Both the position numbers and the translations under genes were made by a program. From contig NZ_BMTY01000007.1 of assembly GCF_014649915.1 (NCBI RefSeq), forward strand, positions 62,001 to 126,000: a DNA stretch of 64,000 bases, given 5' to 3'. Of this stretch, positions 44,332-53,195 are shown one piece after another. The DNA comes from Streptomyces toxytricini (GTDB lineage Bacteria; Actinomycetota; Actinomycetes; Streptomycetales; Streptomycetaceae). A model generated the notes under the pieces. It had not been told where the DNA came from, did no database searches, and saw only the letters and a program-made list of their open reading frames with translations. The first letter of the stretch is position 1; each line of letters starts with the position of its first letter.

Positions 44332-44880
44332 GTGCGACCGTTGCGTGATCTTCCTTCCTTCACGCTGACCGGGTACGACAAGGGGCGCGGCCTGCTCGTG
44401 CAGGCCCTCTGGTTCGCCGTGATGAACACGGTGTTCATGGCGTGGTTCTGCCCGGCCCGGCTGCGGGTGGCCCTGCTGCGGGCCTTCGGCGCCGAGATCG
44501 GCGAGGGCGTCCTGATCCGGCACCGGGTGCGCGTGCTGTGGCCGTGGAAGCTCTCCGTCGGCGACCACACGTGGATCGGCGAGGGCGCCTGGCTGCTGAA
44601 CCTGGAGCCGGTGGCCATCGGCGCGAACGTCTGCATCTCGCAGGAGGCCATGCTCTGCACCGGCTCCCACGACCACCGCGCGGCCGACTTCCGCTACCGC
44701 AACGCGCCGATCACCGTCGAGGACGGCGCGTGGGTCGCGGTGCGGGCGACGGTGCTGGCCGGGGTGACCGTCGGCCGGTGCGCGGTCGCGGGCGCCGGCT
44801 CGGTCGTCCACCAGGACCTGCCCGCGCTGACCCTGCAGACGATGGACGGGCGGCGCCGCCCGGTCGAGGAGCCCAGTTGA
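44332..44880 (+). CDS. Hexapeptide-repeat acetyltransferase (WcaF-like)
   Basis: The 182-residue protein resembles colanic-acid acetyltransferase WcaF. The N-terminus SFTLTGYDKGRGLLVQALWFAVMNTVFMAWFCP is followed by a left-handed beta-helix (about 60-160) with hexapeptide repeats, for example LSVGDHTWIGEGAWLLNLEPVAIGANVCISQEAMLCTGSHD. The histidine in TGSHDH is the probable catalytic base. It should O-acetylate a sugar of the repeat unit. The GTG at 44332 follows GGGGAG. The stop overlaps the next gene's TTG start (TTGA). Confidence 0.88.
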   Translation: MRPLRDLPSFTLTGYDKGRGLLVQALWFAVMNTVFMAWFCPARLRVALLRAFGAEIGEGVLIRHRVRVLWPWKLSVGDHTWIGEGAWLLNLEPVAIGANVCISQEAMLCTGSHDHRAADFRYRNAPITVEDGAWVAVRATVLAGVTVGRCAVAGAGSVVHQDLPALTLQTMDGRRRPVEEPS

Positions 44881-45995
44881 GAATCCTGCACGCCGTCACG
44901 CTGCACTCCCCCACGCACGCCTTCGGCGGCCCGGTGCGGGTCGCCCTCAACCTGGCCGGGGGGCTGCGGGAGCGCGGCCACGAGGCGGCGCTCCTCGCCC
45001 TCGGCGAGGGCTTCGGCGATCCCTGGCCGACCGAGGTCGAGGGGATTCCCGCGAAGCTGTTCCCGGCCCGCCGGATCCTCCCCCTCGGCTTCAGCGGCAT
45101 GACCTCCCCGGCCCTGCTGGCCTCGGCGGGCCGGCTCGTGCGCGACGCCGACGTGGTCCACGTCCACCTGGCGCGCGACCTGGTGACGCTGCCGGTGGCC
45201 CTCGCGGCACTGCGCGCCGGGCGGCCGCTGGTCCTCCAGACGCACGGCATGGTCGACCCGAGCGGCAGGCTGCTGGCCAAGGTGCTTGACGCGCTGGCCG
45301 TACGCCGGGTGCTGCGCGGCGCGGACGCGGTGCTGTACCTGACCCCGTACGAGCGGGAGGGGCTGGACGCGGTCGTGGGCGGCCCCCTGCCGCAGGCCGT
45401 CCGGCTGGTCAACGGCACCCCGGCGCAGGAGGCGCGCCCCGCCCCCGAGGGGCCTCCGCGGATCCTGTACTCGGCGCGGCTGCAGGCCCGCAAGCGCCCT
45501 GTCGACTTCGTGGACGCGGCTCCGGCCGTGCTGGCGGCCCACCCGGACGCCGAGTTCGTGGTGGCCGGCCCGGACGAGGGCGAGCGGGCCGCGGTGCTGG
45601 CCCGGATCGGCGAACTGGGCCTGGCGGACCGGTTCACCGTGCCGGGGGCCCTGTCGTCGGCCGAGGTGCTCGCCGAGCTGCGCCGGGCGCACGTGTACGT
45701 GCTGCCGTCGGTGGACGAGCCGTTCCCGATGTCGGTGCTGGAGGCCCTCGCAGTGGGCGTGCCCGCGGTGGTCACCCACTCCAACGGGCTCGCCAAGGAC
45801 GTCGCCGGAGCGGGCGCCGGCCGGGCGGTGGAGCCGGGCCCTGCGGGCGTGGCCGCGGCGGTGCTGGAACTGCTGGACCCGGCGACGGGCGCCGCCGCCT
45901 CGCGAGCCGCGCGCACCCTGGCCGCGCAGTCCTTCTCGATGGACGCGGTCCTGGACACCCTGCTGCCGGTGTACCGGGCGGCCCGGGAACGCTGA
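44877..45995 (+). CDS. Glycosyltransferase family 4 (TTG start)
   Basis: The 372-residue GT-B enzyme opens RILHAVTLHSPTHAFGGPVRVALNLAGGLRERGHE (1-36 region). The C-terminal donor domain has ILYSARLQARKRPVDFVDAAP (about 190-210), a family PHxxK-like segment, and the EX7E motif in VDEPFPMSVLEALAVGVPAVV (about 278-300). It should add a sugar in the polysaccharide pathway. The start is TTG at 44877, which overlaps the acetyltransferase stop by four bases (TTGA) and follows GAGGAG; without it the conserved first strand is lost. TTG starts are rare, so initiation may depend on coupling. Confidence 0.85.
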   Translation: MRILHAVTLHSPTHAFGGPVRVALNLAGGLRERGHEAALLALGEGFGDPWPTEVEGIPAKLFPARRILPLGFSGMTSPALLASAGRLVRDADVVHVHLARDLVTLPVALAALRAGRPLVLQTHGMVDPSGRLLAKVLDALAVRRVLRGADAVLYLTPYEREGLDAVVGGPLPQAVRLVNGTPAQEARPAPEGPPRILYSARLQARKRPVDFVDAAPAVLAAHPDAEFVVAGPDEGERAAVLARIGELGLADRFTVPGALSSAEVLAELRRAHVYVLPSVDEPFPMSVLEALAVGVPAVVTHSNGLAKDVAGAGAGRAVEPGPAGVAAAVLELLDPATGAAASRAARTLAAQSFSMDAVLDTLLPVYRAARER

Positions 45996-46007
45996 CCGAC
46001 CGGGCCC

Positions 46008-46646
46008 ATGGGCATCTACGTGGTGAGCGTGGCGGAGGAGGACCGGGGGGACTCCGAGATCCGCGGTCCGGTCCTCGACGCCCTCCACGGGGAACTGGAG
46101 CGGCGCGGGCTCGCCTTCGCGGAGCGGCCCGCCGCGCGGGGGCCGGCCCGCAGGCCCGGGCTGCTCGGCCGGCTGGGGCTGCGCGGGCGCCCCGCCGGGC
46201 GCGGCGGGAGGGCCGACGGCTTCGCGGAGAAGGCGGACCGGCCCTACGGCGCCTTCGAGGCCCTGTGCCGGGCGCAGCCGGACGGATCCCGCCTGTACGA
46301 CGCCCTGTTGGACTGGGAGCTGCTCGTCCCGGCCGACTTCGGCGGGGTGCTCGAACTGTCCGTGCCGGCGGAGCCCGGCGGGGACGGGGCGCGGGTCCGC
46401 AGCGCGCACCGCGCCGCGGGGGCGGCCCGGCGGCTGGCGGCCGTACTGGAGCTGCCCGACTGCGTACCGCGGGACGCCGGGCCCCTCGCCCTCACCGGCT
46501 GGTTCGCCGGTCCGGCGGCCGGACGGGCCGCTGCCGCGCACCCCGGGCCGTGGCAGGAGTCGCCCGACGCGGCGTACTACACCGCCCTGTACCTGGGCGC
46601 CGCCGAGCACGCCCTGCGCCGGGGCCGTGTCATCGCCTACGGCTGA
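46008..46646 (+). CDS. Hypothetical protein
   Basis: The 212-residue protein belongs to no family I can name. It begins MGIYVVSVAEEDRGDSEI, has no signal peptide or membrane helix, and has an Arg/Gly-rich segment at about 38-72 (RRPGLLGRLGLRGRPAGRGGRADGF). A conserved-looking C-terminal half follows with YDALLDWELLVPADFGG and ESPDAAYYTALYLGAAEHALRRGRVIAYG. Codon bias and third-position GC are normal for coding sequence. It starts 12 bp after the glycosyltransferase, so may share its transcript, though the ATG has no strong Shine-Dalgarno sequence. Confidence 0.65.
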   Translation: MGIYVVSVAEEDRGDSEIRGPVLDALHGELERRGLAFAERPAARGPARRPGLLGRLGLRGRPAGRGGRADGFAEKADRPYGAFEALCRAQPDGSRLYDALLDWELLVPADFGGVLELSVPAEPGGDGARVRSAHRAAGAARRLAAVLELPDCVPRDAGPLALTGWFAGPAAGRAAAAHPGPWQESPDAAYYTALYLGAAEHALRRGRVIAYG

Positions 46647-46689
46647 CGGCGTGTCCACCCGGCCGGGGGTGCTCGCCCACAATGGCCGC

Positions 46690-48057
46690 ATGAAGACCAA
46701 CGGGGAGACGGACGGGGCCACGCGGCAGGCGTGGGCGGCGCTCGGCGGGCCGGAAGGAGCGGTCCGGCGGCTGGTGTACCGCGGCGGCGGGGCGCTGGGC
46801 GCGGCGCGGCTGCCGGTGCGGGAGCTGGCGCGGGCGGCGGTCGGAGTGTGCTCGCTGGCCGCGGCCGAGCTGGCCGCCGTACGGGCCGGACGGCCGGCGG
46901 CGGAGGCGGCGGACGGGGCGGAGCTCGCGGTCGACGAGGGGGCCGTCTCGGCGGCGTTCACCAGCGAGCGGCTCCTGCGGGTGGAGGGGCGGGCGCCGGT
47001 GTCGTTCGCGCCGCTGTCCGGCTTCTGGCGCGCCGCCGACGGATGGGTGCGCACCCACGCGAACTATCCGCACCACCGGGCCGGCCTGGAACGCGGCCTG
47101 GGCGCCGGGCGGCTGACGCCGGAGCGGCTGCGGGCCGAGCTGGCCGGGCGCCGGGCGGTCGACGTGCAGGAGGCGGTGTACGCGGCGGGCGGCCTGGCCG
47201 TGGCCGTGGCCGGCTCCTTCGGCGCGCCGCAGCCGCCGGCCTGCGTACGGGAGACCGGCGGGCGGGGCCGGGAGTTCGGGCCGGGCCCGCTGCCCGCGTC
47301 CGGGGTCCGGGTGCTGGACCTGACGCGGGTCATCGCCGGGCCGGTGGCCACCCGCACGCTCGGCCTGCTCGGTGCGGACGTGCTGCGCGTGGACCCGCCC
47401 GGGATGCCCGAGGCGGACGACGCGCACGCCGACACCGGATTCGGGAAGCGCTCGGCGGTCCTGGACCTCGCGGACCGGGCGGACCGGGCGGTGTTCGACG
47501 GGCTGCTGGCGCAGGCCGACGTGGTGGTGACCGGCTACCGGCCGGGGGCGCTCGACCGGTTCGGCCTGGGCGCCGGGGAGCTGGCCGCGGCCCGGCCCGG
47601 GCTCGTCCTCGCGCAGGTGTGCGCATGGGGCTGGGAGGGGCCGTGGGCGGGCCGGCGGGGCTTCGACTCGCTGGTGCAGGCCGGGTACGGGATCGCGGCG
47701 GCGGAGGCCGGCCCGGACGGGGTGCCCGGGGTGCTGCCCGCGCAGGCGCTGGACCACGCGACGGGCTACCTGCTGGCCGCCGGGGTGCTGCGGGCGCTGG
47801 CGGCGGGCGGCGGGCGGGTGCTGCGGTTCTCCCTGGCGGGGACGGCGTCGTGGCTGGTGCGGGAGGTCCCGCGGGACCCGCGCCCGGCGCCCGGCGGGGC
47901 GGACGGGGCAGGTGCGGAGGCCTGGCTGCGCGAGGGCCCGTCCGGCTACGGCCGGCTGCGGTACGCGGCGCCCCCGCTCGCGGTGGGTCCGGGCGACTGG
48001 GCGACCGGGCCGTCCCGCTGGGGCACGGACCGCGCCGCCTGGCTCCCGGCGGCCTGA
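46690..48057 (+). CDS. CaiB/BaiF CoA-transferase family protein
   Basis: The 455-residue protein appears to contain two CaiB-type halves. The second half is best conserved: GVRVLDLTRVIAGPVATRTLGLLGADVLRVDPP (about 215-248), FGKRSAVLDLADRAD, and LVLAQVCAWGWEGPWAGRRGFDSLVQAGYGIA. QALDHATGYLLAAGVLRAL (about 358-376) contains the aspartate that is the family nucleophile. It would move CoA between carboxylic acids (class III mechanism). The substrate is unknown; frc/CaiB proteins with an N-terminal extension of this type occur in streptomycetes. It is not clearly part of the polysaccharide locus. A hairpin at 48073 follows. Confidence 0.85.
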   Translation: MKTNGETDGATRQAWAALGGPEGAVRRLVYRGGGALGAARLPVRELARAAVGVCSLAAAELAAVRAGRPAAEAADGAELAVDEGAVSAAFTSERLLRVEGRAPVSFAPLSGFWRAADGWVRTHANYPHHRAGLERGLGAGRLTPERLRAELAGRRAVDVQEAVYAAGGLAVAVAGSFGAPQPPACVRETGGRGREFGPGPLPASGVRVLDLTRVIAGPVATRTLGLLGADVLRVDPPGMPEADDAHADTGFGKRSAVLDLADRADRAVFDGLLAQADVVVTGYRPGALDRFGLGAGELAAARPGLVLAQVCAWGWEGPWAGRRGFDSLVQAGYGIAAAEAGPDGVPGVLPAQALDHATGYLLAAGVLRALAAGGGRVLRFSLAGTASWLVREVPRDPRPAPGGADGAGAEAWLREGPSGYGRLRYAAPPLAVGPGDWATGPSRWGTDRAAWLPAA

Positions 48058-48072
48058 CCGCCGCGACACGGC

Positions 48073-48110
48073 GGCGCCCCCGCCTCCCCGTGCGGGGGTG
48101 CGGGGGCGCC
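48073..48110. terminator. Bidirectional terminator between the CoA-transferase and lipoprotein genes
   Basis: An 11-bp stem GGCGCCCCCGC (48073-48083) pairs with 48100-48110, with a further CCCCG/CGGGG inside. It lies in the 67-bp gap between convergent genes. Confidence 0.8.
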
Positions 48111-48124
48111 GTCGGAGAAGGGCG

Positions 48125-48796
48125 TCAGGCCGGGATCCAGGCGGAGCAGTTGACGGAGGTGAACTCCGCCGCGCCCGCCGGGACCGTCGCCGTGATCTTG
48201 TCGCCCGCCTTCGGGGCCGACTCGGGGCCCGAGGCCAGGACGGAGCCGTCCTTGCCCTTGGCCTCCCAGGTGCAGGCCGTGTTCTGGGTCAGCGCCCGGT
48301 AGGTGCCGGGTGCCGGGGCGGGCCGGGTGCCGTCGCCGAAGCCCTTGGCGGCGGCGTCCAGGATCGGCTTCTGCGCCGGGCACAGGTGCGGGATCGCGTC
48401 CTTCGCGCCGGGGATCTCCCCGGAGATGACCGCGCCGGTCGCCGCGTCCTTGTCCCGCTTGGCCGTGCGCTCCACCCGCTGGCAGGCCTCCTGGCCGCTC
48501 TGGAGCACGGCCGCCGGGTCCATCTTCTCGGGGACCCGGCCGCTCAGGTACGCCTTCTCGTTGGGCTTGAAGCTGCCCGTCTTCGGCGTGAGCTTCGCGT
48601 CCGGGAGGACGGGCCCGGTCGGCTTGGCGCCGGGCGTGGCCGGCGGGGCGGAGGAGTCCGCCGGGTCCGGGACCGGGGTGGAGGCCGGCGGCTTGGCCTT
48701 GGCCTCGTCGGCCTTGCCGTCACCGCCGGAGCTGCAGGCGGTCAGGGTGAGGGCTGCGGCCAGCAGGAGCGCAGCCGCGGTGGAGCGTCGGTACAT
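48125..48796 (-). CDS. Secreted lipoprotein of unknown function
   Basis: The 223-residue protein has a lipoprotein signal (MYRRSTAAALLLAAALTLTAC, lipobox LTAC), a long Pro/Ala/Lys linker (about 25-70) and a small domain (about 75-223) with four cysteines (EACQRV, HLCPAQ, TACTWEAK, VNCSAW) that may form two disulfides. The C-terminal strands CTWEAKGKDGSVLASG and TATVPAGAAEFTSVNCSAWIP resemble a beta sandwich. The function is not recognised. It lies 87 bp after the LamG-protein gene on the same strand, with a terminator between. Confidence 0.7.
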   Translation of the reverse strand: MYRRSTAAALLLAAALTLTACSSGGDGKADEAKAKPPASTPVPDPADSSAPPATPGAKPTGPVLPDAKLTPKTGSFKPNEKAYLSGRVPEKMDPAAVLQSGQEACQRVERTAKRDKDAATGAVISGEIPGAKDAIPHLCPAQKPILDAAAKGFGDGTRPAPAPGTYRALTQNTACTWEAKGKDGSVLASGPESAPKAGDKITATVPAGAAEFTSVNCSAWIPA

Positions 48797-48840
48797 CGGT
48801 GGGGCTCCCGTGCGTGCCGGTTGGTTCGGGGGCGGCAGGC

Positions 48841-48876
48841 GTGCGGGGCCCGGCGTGGAACGGCCGGGCCCCGCAC
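48841..48876 (-). terminator. Terminator of the LamG-domain protein gene
   Basis: A perfect 14-bp stem GTGCGGGGCCCGGC (48841-48854) pairs with 48863-48876 across an 8-nt loop, 7 bp past the stop at 48884. Confidence 0.85.
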
Positions 48877-48883
48877 CCTCCGG

Positions 48884-51661
48884 TTACTTCGGGCCGAAGG
48901 TCAGGACGAGCTGGGGAGCTGCGTCCGCCGCCGTCGACTCCTTCGACCACAGCCACAGCGCGTCGGTGCCCGTGCTGGTCAGGGCCAGGCCGTGGCTGCC
49001 ACCGAGCAGCGCCGAGACCGCGGCCGTGTCCAGCTGGGCGCTGTGCAGCGCCGAGCCGTCCGGGATGGCCGCGAAGGTGCCGAGCGGCGCGGTGCCGAGG
49101 GCCGGCTTGGTGGTGTAGGAGGTGGTCGCGCCGCTCCAGGTGCCGGTGACCGGGACCACGGAGACGGTGTCGGCCGTGCCGGCGCCCGACTGCGTCGTCG
49201 TCTTGACCTGGAGCGTCGCCGACTTCAGGACCTGCCCGGCCGGCGCGGCCGGCAGGTCGAAGCGCAGGTACGCCTCGTAGCCCGGGGTGCCGCGGACGGC
49301 GAGCGAGGTGGACGCGCCGTTGGCCGCGCTCGGGGCGCCCTGGTTGACGTAGGTGTCCTCGGTCGCGGTGACCTTGGAGACCGTGTCGGAGGGGGCCTTC
49401 GCCAGGTCGAAGTGGTTCTTGACCTGGGCGGCGGTGAGCACCTTGCCGTAGACGGCCGTCTCGTCGAGCTGGCCGGCGAAGAAGTTGCTCGTCGGGCGCG
49501 ACGGCCAGCCGGAGAGGTTGTCGCCGCCGACGTGCCAGTAGCCCGCGTAGGCGGTCGAGTTGGTGACGTTCAGCGTGCCCTTCAGCTGGCCGTCGACGTA
49601 CAGCGCCATGCCCGAGGGGCCCTGGCTGGCGACCACGTGGTGCCACTTGTTGTCGTTGTACGTCTCGAACAGGCCGGTGCTGATGGTGCGCACCGAGCCG
49701 TTGTACACGCCGAACACCAGGCGGCCGGTGTTGGTCATGTAGATGTGCTTGTCGTGCGAGCCGCTGTTGCGGGTGGTGTTGTTGCCGAAGCCGACGAGCT
49801 TGCCGCCGCGCGTGGTGTTCGTCTTGAACCACGTCTCGACGGTGTAGCTGCTGCCGACCGTCTGGCGGTGGTCGCTGTGGAGCTTCTGGCTGGTGCCGTT
49901 GAAGCCCATCGCCGTGCTCGATCCGGTGACCGCGCCGGGCGTCTGGCGCAGCGCCGGGGCGTTGACCTGGATGCCGCTGGTGTTGCCGCCGTCCGAGGAG
50001 TCGGCCACGTAGGGGCTGACGGTGTCGTCGTAGCGCCAGTACAGCTCGGCGCCGTCGGCGCGGACCTGGTTCGGGTACGCCTGGACGGAGGACGGGACGG
50101 TCACCGAGGCGGCGGCCGACAGGGCGCTGGTGTTGCCGGCGGCGTCGGTGGCGGTGACCCGGTAGGTGTAGGTCTGGCCGGCCTTGGCGGTGGTGTCGTT
50201 CCAGGAGGCCTGGGGCCGCTCGAACTCCAGGGAGTCGGCGGTCATGGTGTGGATCGGCGTGGCGGAGCCGTTGCGGTAGATGCGGTACGTCAGCTTGCTG
50301 TCGTCCGCGTCGTAGCTGGTGCGCCAGCGGACCTGGACCTCGCCCGGCTTGACGCTGCCGGCGCTGGCGACCGGGGTGGTCGGGGCGCCGACGTCGCCGG
50401 TGGAGGCGAAGCGGGTCAGGCTCTGCTGCTCGGCGCCGTTGACGGTGGTGAACTCACCGCCGACCCACATGAACTTCTTGCCGTCCTTCTCCGACACGGC
50501 CATGACGCGCGGGCCGATGCCCTCGCCGAGGCCGTCGTTGGTGTCGGGGAACCAGCCGAGCTTGCGGGGGCCGCGCACGAAGCCGTCCACGGGCGCGGGG
50601 GCGGCGCCGGTGTGGTCGGTCGGCTGGGCCAGCAGGTGGCGGCGGCGGCCGTCGGGGTACTCGAGCTCGGTGGAGCAGTCGTGGGCGTGCGAGGAGCTGT
50701 AGAGCACGCCCTCGTACGGCAGGACCGCCTGGGTGGCGCCGAGGCAGCGGTCGCGCCACTTCTCGCCGAAGTCGCTGAGGCGCAGGCCGATGCGGCCGTC
50801 GAAGACACCGCCGCCGGAGCCCTCGTTGCCGGTGTAGAAGCCGGTCTCGTCGGTGGCGATCGACTTGACGACCGAGTTCCACGGGATGTTGTTGTACGTC
50901 TTGGCGAGCTTGCCGGTGGCCGCGTCGACCACGGCGAGCGCGTGCGAGTCGGTGCCGTTGACCGTGAAGAAGTCGCCGCCCAGCAGGACGTTCTTGCCGT
51001 CCGGGGTGACGGCGACGGCGCGGCCGGGCTCGTCGGCGTTGGCGGTGAAGGGCTTCAGGGCGCCGGTGCCGGCGTCGACCGCGGCGAACCGCTCGCGGGT
51101 CTGGCCCTCGACCTCGTTGAAGTCGCCGGCCGCGTAGAGGGTGTCCTCGGTTGCGGCGAGCGCCCGCACGGTGGCGGGGAAGCCGGGGTGGAAGGCGGCC
51201 TTGGGGGTGCAGCTCTCGATGTCGATCGCCGCGAGGCTGGAGACCGGGGTGCCGTTGACGGCGCCGAAGTAGCCGCCCGCGTACAGGGTCTTCTTGTCCT
51301 TCGACACGGTGAGCGCGCGGACGGTCGCGGTGCCGTCGCCGACGGTGAAGGCGAGCTTGCAGGCGGTCGGCTTGCCCGTCGCGGCGTCCAGCGCGACGAA
51401 GTTGACGGCTTCCTGCTCGGCTCCGGAGGTGCCGGCCGGCGGGCGGACCGCCGAGAAGGTGCCGCCGGCGAAAACGGTGCCGTTCGCCTCGGCCATCGCC
51501 CAGACGATGCCGTTGGGCTGCCACGTCGGCAGGCTGTCGGCGGTGAACGCCACGGGCGCCGTGATGGCGGACGCCTGGGGCATGAGCACCAGGCCTATCC
51601 CGGTGCCGGCACCGGCCAGTGACAGGACGAGGGCAGCAGTCAGCCCTCTGGATCTACGCAT
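48884..51661 (-). CDS. Secreted multidomain protein: beta-propeller, FN3, LamG lectin-like, DNRLRE
   Basis: The 925-residue exported protein has a signal peptide (MRRSRGLTAALVLSLAGAGTGIGLVLMPQASA) and four regions. The first is a propeller of short repeats (about 35-425; GTVFAGGTFSAV, KTLYAGGYFGAVNG, DTLYAAGDFNEVEG). A fibronectin type III domain follows (about 430-525; VQVRWRTSYDADDSKLTYRIYRNG). Then comes a LamG/concanavalin-like lectin domain (about 560-735; YTVETWFKTNTTRGGKLVGF, MALYVDGQLKGTL). The last is a DNRLRE/CBM96-like domain (about 745-925; ATEDTYVNQGAPSAANG, LVLTFGPK). It probably binds a polysaccharide outside the cell. It lies between the glycosyltransferase block and the gmd/fcl genes, so the ligand may be this polymer, but no direct evidence exists. 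Confidence 0.85.
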   Translation of the reverse strand: MRRSRGLTAALVLSLAGAGTGIGLVLMPQASAITAPVAFTADSLPTWQPNGIVWAMAEANGTVFAGGTFSAVRPPAGTSGAEQEAVNFVALDAATGKPTACKLAFTVGDGTATVRALTVSKDKKTLYAGGYFGAVNGTPVSSLAAIDIESCTPKAAFHPGFPATVRALAATEDTLYAAGDFNEVEGQTRERFAAVDAGTGALKPFTANADEPGRAVAVTPDGKNVLLGGDFFTVNGTDSHALAVVDAATGKLAKTYNNIPWNSVVKSIATDETGFYTGNEGSGGGVFDGRIGLRLSDFGEKWRDRCLGATQAVLPYEGVLYSSSHAHDCSTELEYPDGRRRHLLAQPTDHTGAAPAPVDGFVRGPRKLGWFPDTNDGLGEGIGPRVMAVSEKDGKKFMWVGGEFTTVNGAEQQSLTRFASTGDVGAPTTPVASAGSVKPGEVQVRWRTSYDADDSKLTYRIYRNGSATPIHTMTADSLEFERPQASWNDTTAKAGQTYTYRVTATDAAGNTSALSAAASVTVPSSVQAYPNQVRADGAELYWRYDDTVSPYVADSSDGGNTSGIQVNAPALRQTPGAVTGSSTAMGFNGTSQKLHSDHRQTVGSSYTVETWFKTNTTRGGKLVGFGNNTTRNSGSHDKHIYMTNTGRLVFGVYNGSVRTISTGLFETYNDNKWHHVVASQGPSGMALYVDGQLKGTLNVTNSTAYAGYWHVGGDNLSGWPSRPTSNFFAGQLDETAVYGKVLTAAQVKNHFDLAKAPSDTVSKVTATEDTYVNQGAPSAANGASTSLAVRGTPGYEAYLRFDLPAAPAGQVLKSATLQVKTTTQSGAGTADTVSVVPVTGTWSGATTSYTTKPALGTAPLGTFAAIPDGSALHSAQLDTAAVSALLGGSHGLALTSTGTDALWLWSKESTAADAAPQLVLTFGPK

Positions 51662-51820
51662 GAGCCCCCCAGGGCGTATCGCCCGGTTTTGATGGCTGGA
51701 ACTATACGAACAGCCGTATGTACGGGCGCAGACTAGGGCGCAAACGGAACCCCGTCACCCCCCTTGACCGATTGCATACCGGGTTGGGACCAACCTGGTG
51801 CGGCCGGGCGGGCGCATTGC

Positions 51821-51867
51821 GGACATACGGCAGGTATGTCCGGTCACCGCCGCAGCTGCCTGCGGCG
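51821..51867. promoter_or_regulatory. Two inverted repeats in the gmd/LamG-protein intergenic region
   Basis: GGACATAC/GTATGTCC (51821-51828 and 51834-51841) and CGCCGCAG/CTGCGGCG (51848-51855 and 51860-51867) lie 40-85 bp past the gmd stop on the minus strand. They may terminate gmd, or be operators of the LamG-protein gene, whose start is 160 bp further. The surrounding DNA is AT-richer. Confidence 0.4.
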
Positions 51868-51906
51868 ATGTCCGTACACGGCAAATCGTAGGGGAAATAT
51901 AAGGCT

Positions 51907-52920
51907 TCAGCGGTCGATACGGACCGTTGCACCGGCCAGCTGGTCCTCGACGAGGCGGATGTCCGCGTCGACCATGATCTGTGCCAGCTCCGCGACCAGC
52001 ACCGACGGCTTCCAGCCAAGCAGTTCCTGGGCCTTGGACGAGTCGCCGATCAGCGCGTCGACCTCGCTCGGGCGCTCGTACTTGGCGTCGTAGCGCACGT
52101 GCTCGGTCCAGTCGAGGCCCGCGTGGGCGAAGGAGGACTCCACGAACTCGCGCACCGTGGCGGCCACTCCGGTCGCGACGACGTAGTCGGTCGGCTCGTC
52201 CTGCTGGAGCATCCGCCACATCGCGTCGACGTACTCCGGCGCGTAGCCCCAGTCGCGGACGGCGTCGAGGTTGCCGAGGTACAGGTGCTCCTGGAGGCCG
52301 GCCTTGATGCGGGCGACGGCGCGGGTGATCTTGCGGGTCACGAAGGTCTCGCCGCGGCGCGGGGACTCGTGGTTGAAGAGGATCCCGTTGACCGCGAACA
52401 TGTCGTACGCCTCGCGGTAGTTCACCGTCGTCCAGTACGCGAACACCTTGGCGGCGCCGTACGGGCTGCGCGGGTGGAAGGGCGTGTCCTCGTTCTGCGG
52501 CGGCGGCGTGGAGCCGAACATCTCCGAGGACGAGGCCTGGTAGATGCGGGTGTCGATGCCGCTCGCGCGGATCGCCTCCAGCAGCCGCAGCGCGCCGAGG
52601 CCGGTCACGTCGCCCGTGTAGAGCGGGGCGTCGAAGGAGACCCGCACATGGGACTGGGCACCCAGGTTGTAGACCTCGTCGGGCCGTATCTCGCGCAGCA
52701 GGTTCACGAGCGCGACGCCGTCGGACAGGTCGGCGTGGTGCAGGACGAAGGACCGGTTCGCGGTGTGCGGGTCCTGGTAGATGTGGTCGATCCGCTCGGT
52801 GTTGAAGCTGGAGGACCGCCGCACCAGTCCGTGCACCGTGTAGCCCTTGGAGAGCAGGAGCTCGGAGAGGTAGGAGCCGTCCTGCCCGGTGACTCCGGTG
52901 ATCAGCGCGGTCTTGCCCAT
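51907..52920 (-). CDS. gmd: GDP-mannose 4,6-dehydratase
   Basis: The enzyme converts GDP-D-mannose to GDP-4-keto-6-deoxymannose using bound NADP, the first step to GDP-L-fucose. The 337-residue protein has the NADP loop [14 protein letters not shown] (5-18), [11 protein letters not shown], the serine in [10 protein letters not shown] and the catalytic YxxxK in [32 protein letters not shown] is a classical Gmd segment. The length fits the family. The ATG at 52920 follows AGGGGG. It is divergent from fcl across 275 bp, so the two fucose genes probably share a control region. Confidence 0.96.
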   Translation of the reverse strand: MGKTALITGVTGQDGSYLSELLLSKGYTVHGLVRRSSSFNTERIDHIYQDPHTANRSFVLHHADLSDGVALVNLLREIRPDEVYNLGAQSHVRVSFDAPLYTGDVTGLGALRLLEAIRASGIDTRIYQASSSEMFGSTPPPQNEDTPFHPRSPYGAAKVFAYWTTVNYREAYDMFAVNGILFNHESPRRGETFVTRKITRAVARIKAGLQEHLYLGNLDAVRDWGYAPEYVDAMWRMLQQDEPTDYVVATGVAATVREFVESSFAHAGLDWTEHVRYDAKYERPSEVDALIGDSSKAQELLGWKPSVLVAELAQIMVDADIRLVEDQLAGATVRIDR

Positions 52921-53195
52921 GTGGGGTCCCCCTGGGGATCGTTGCGGTGTGTGGTTCTGGAGGCGCTCGCGCCTCGGCGCCGGCCCGCCCCGGCCGTGCG
53001 GCCGCGGCGGTTCCTGCCGGATGGTCGTGCGGTGGGTGCGGCCCGGTTCCGGCGGCTCGGCGGCCTGCCGTGGTCGGGCCGCGGGGGACGCGTCCCCCGC
53101 CGGGTCCCCGCCCGGCACAAGGGCCCGGCCCCGGGGCCGGATGCGTACCGTACACCGGTGCGGGCGGCCGCCGGCGGGCTGGCATCATCGGCGGT

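Noticed and set aside
46690-48057. The CoA-transferase as part of the polysaccharide pathway
   Set aside because: No sugar or lipid-carrier chemistry in this family; proximity alone is not enough.
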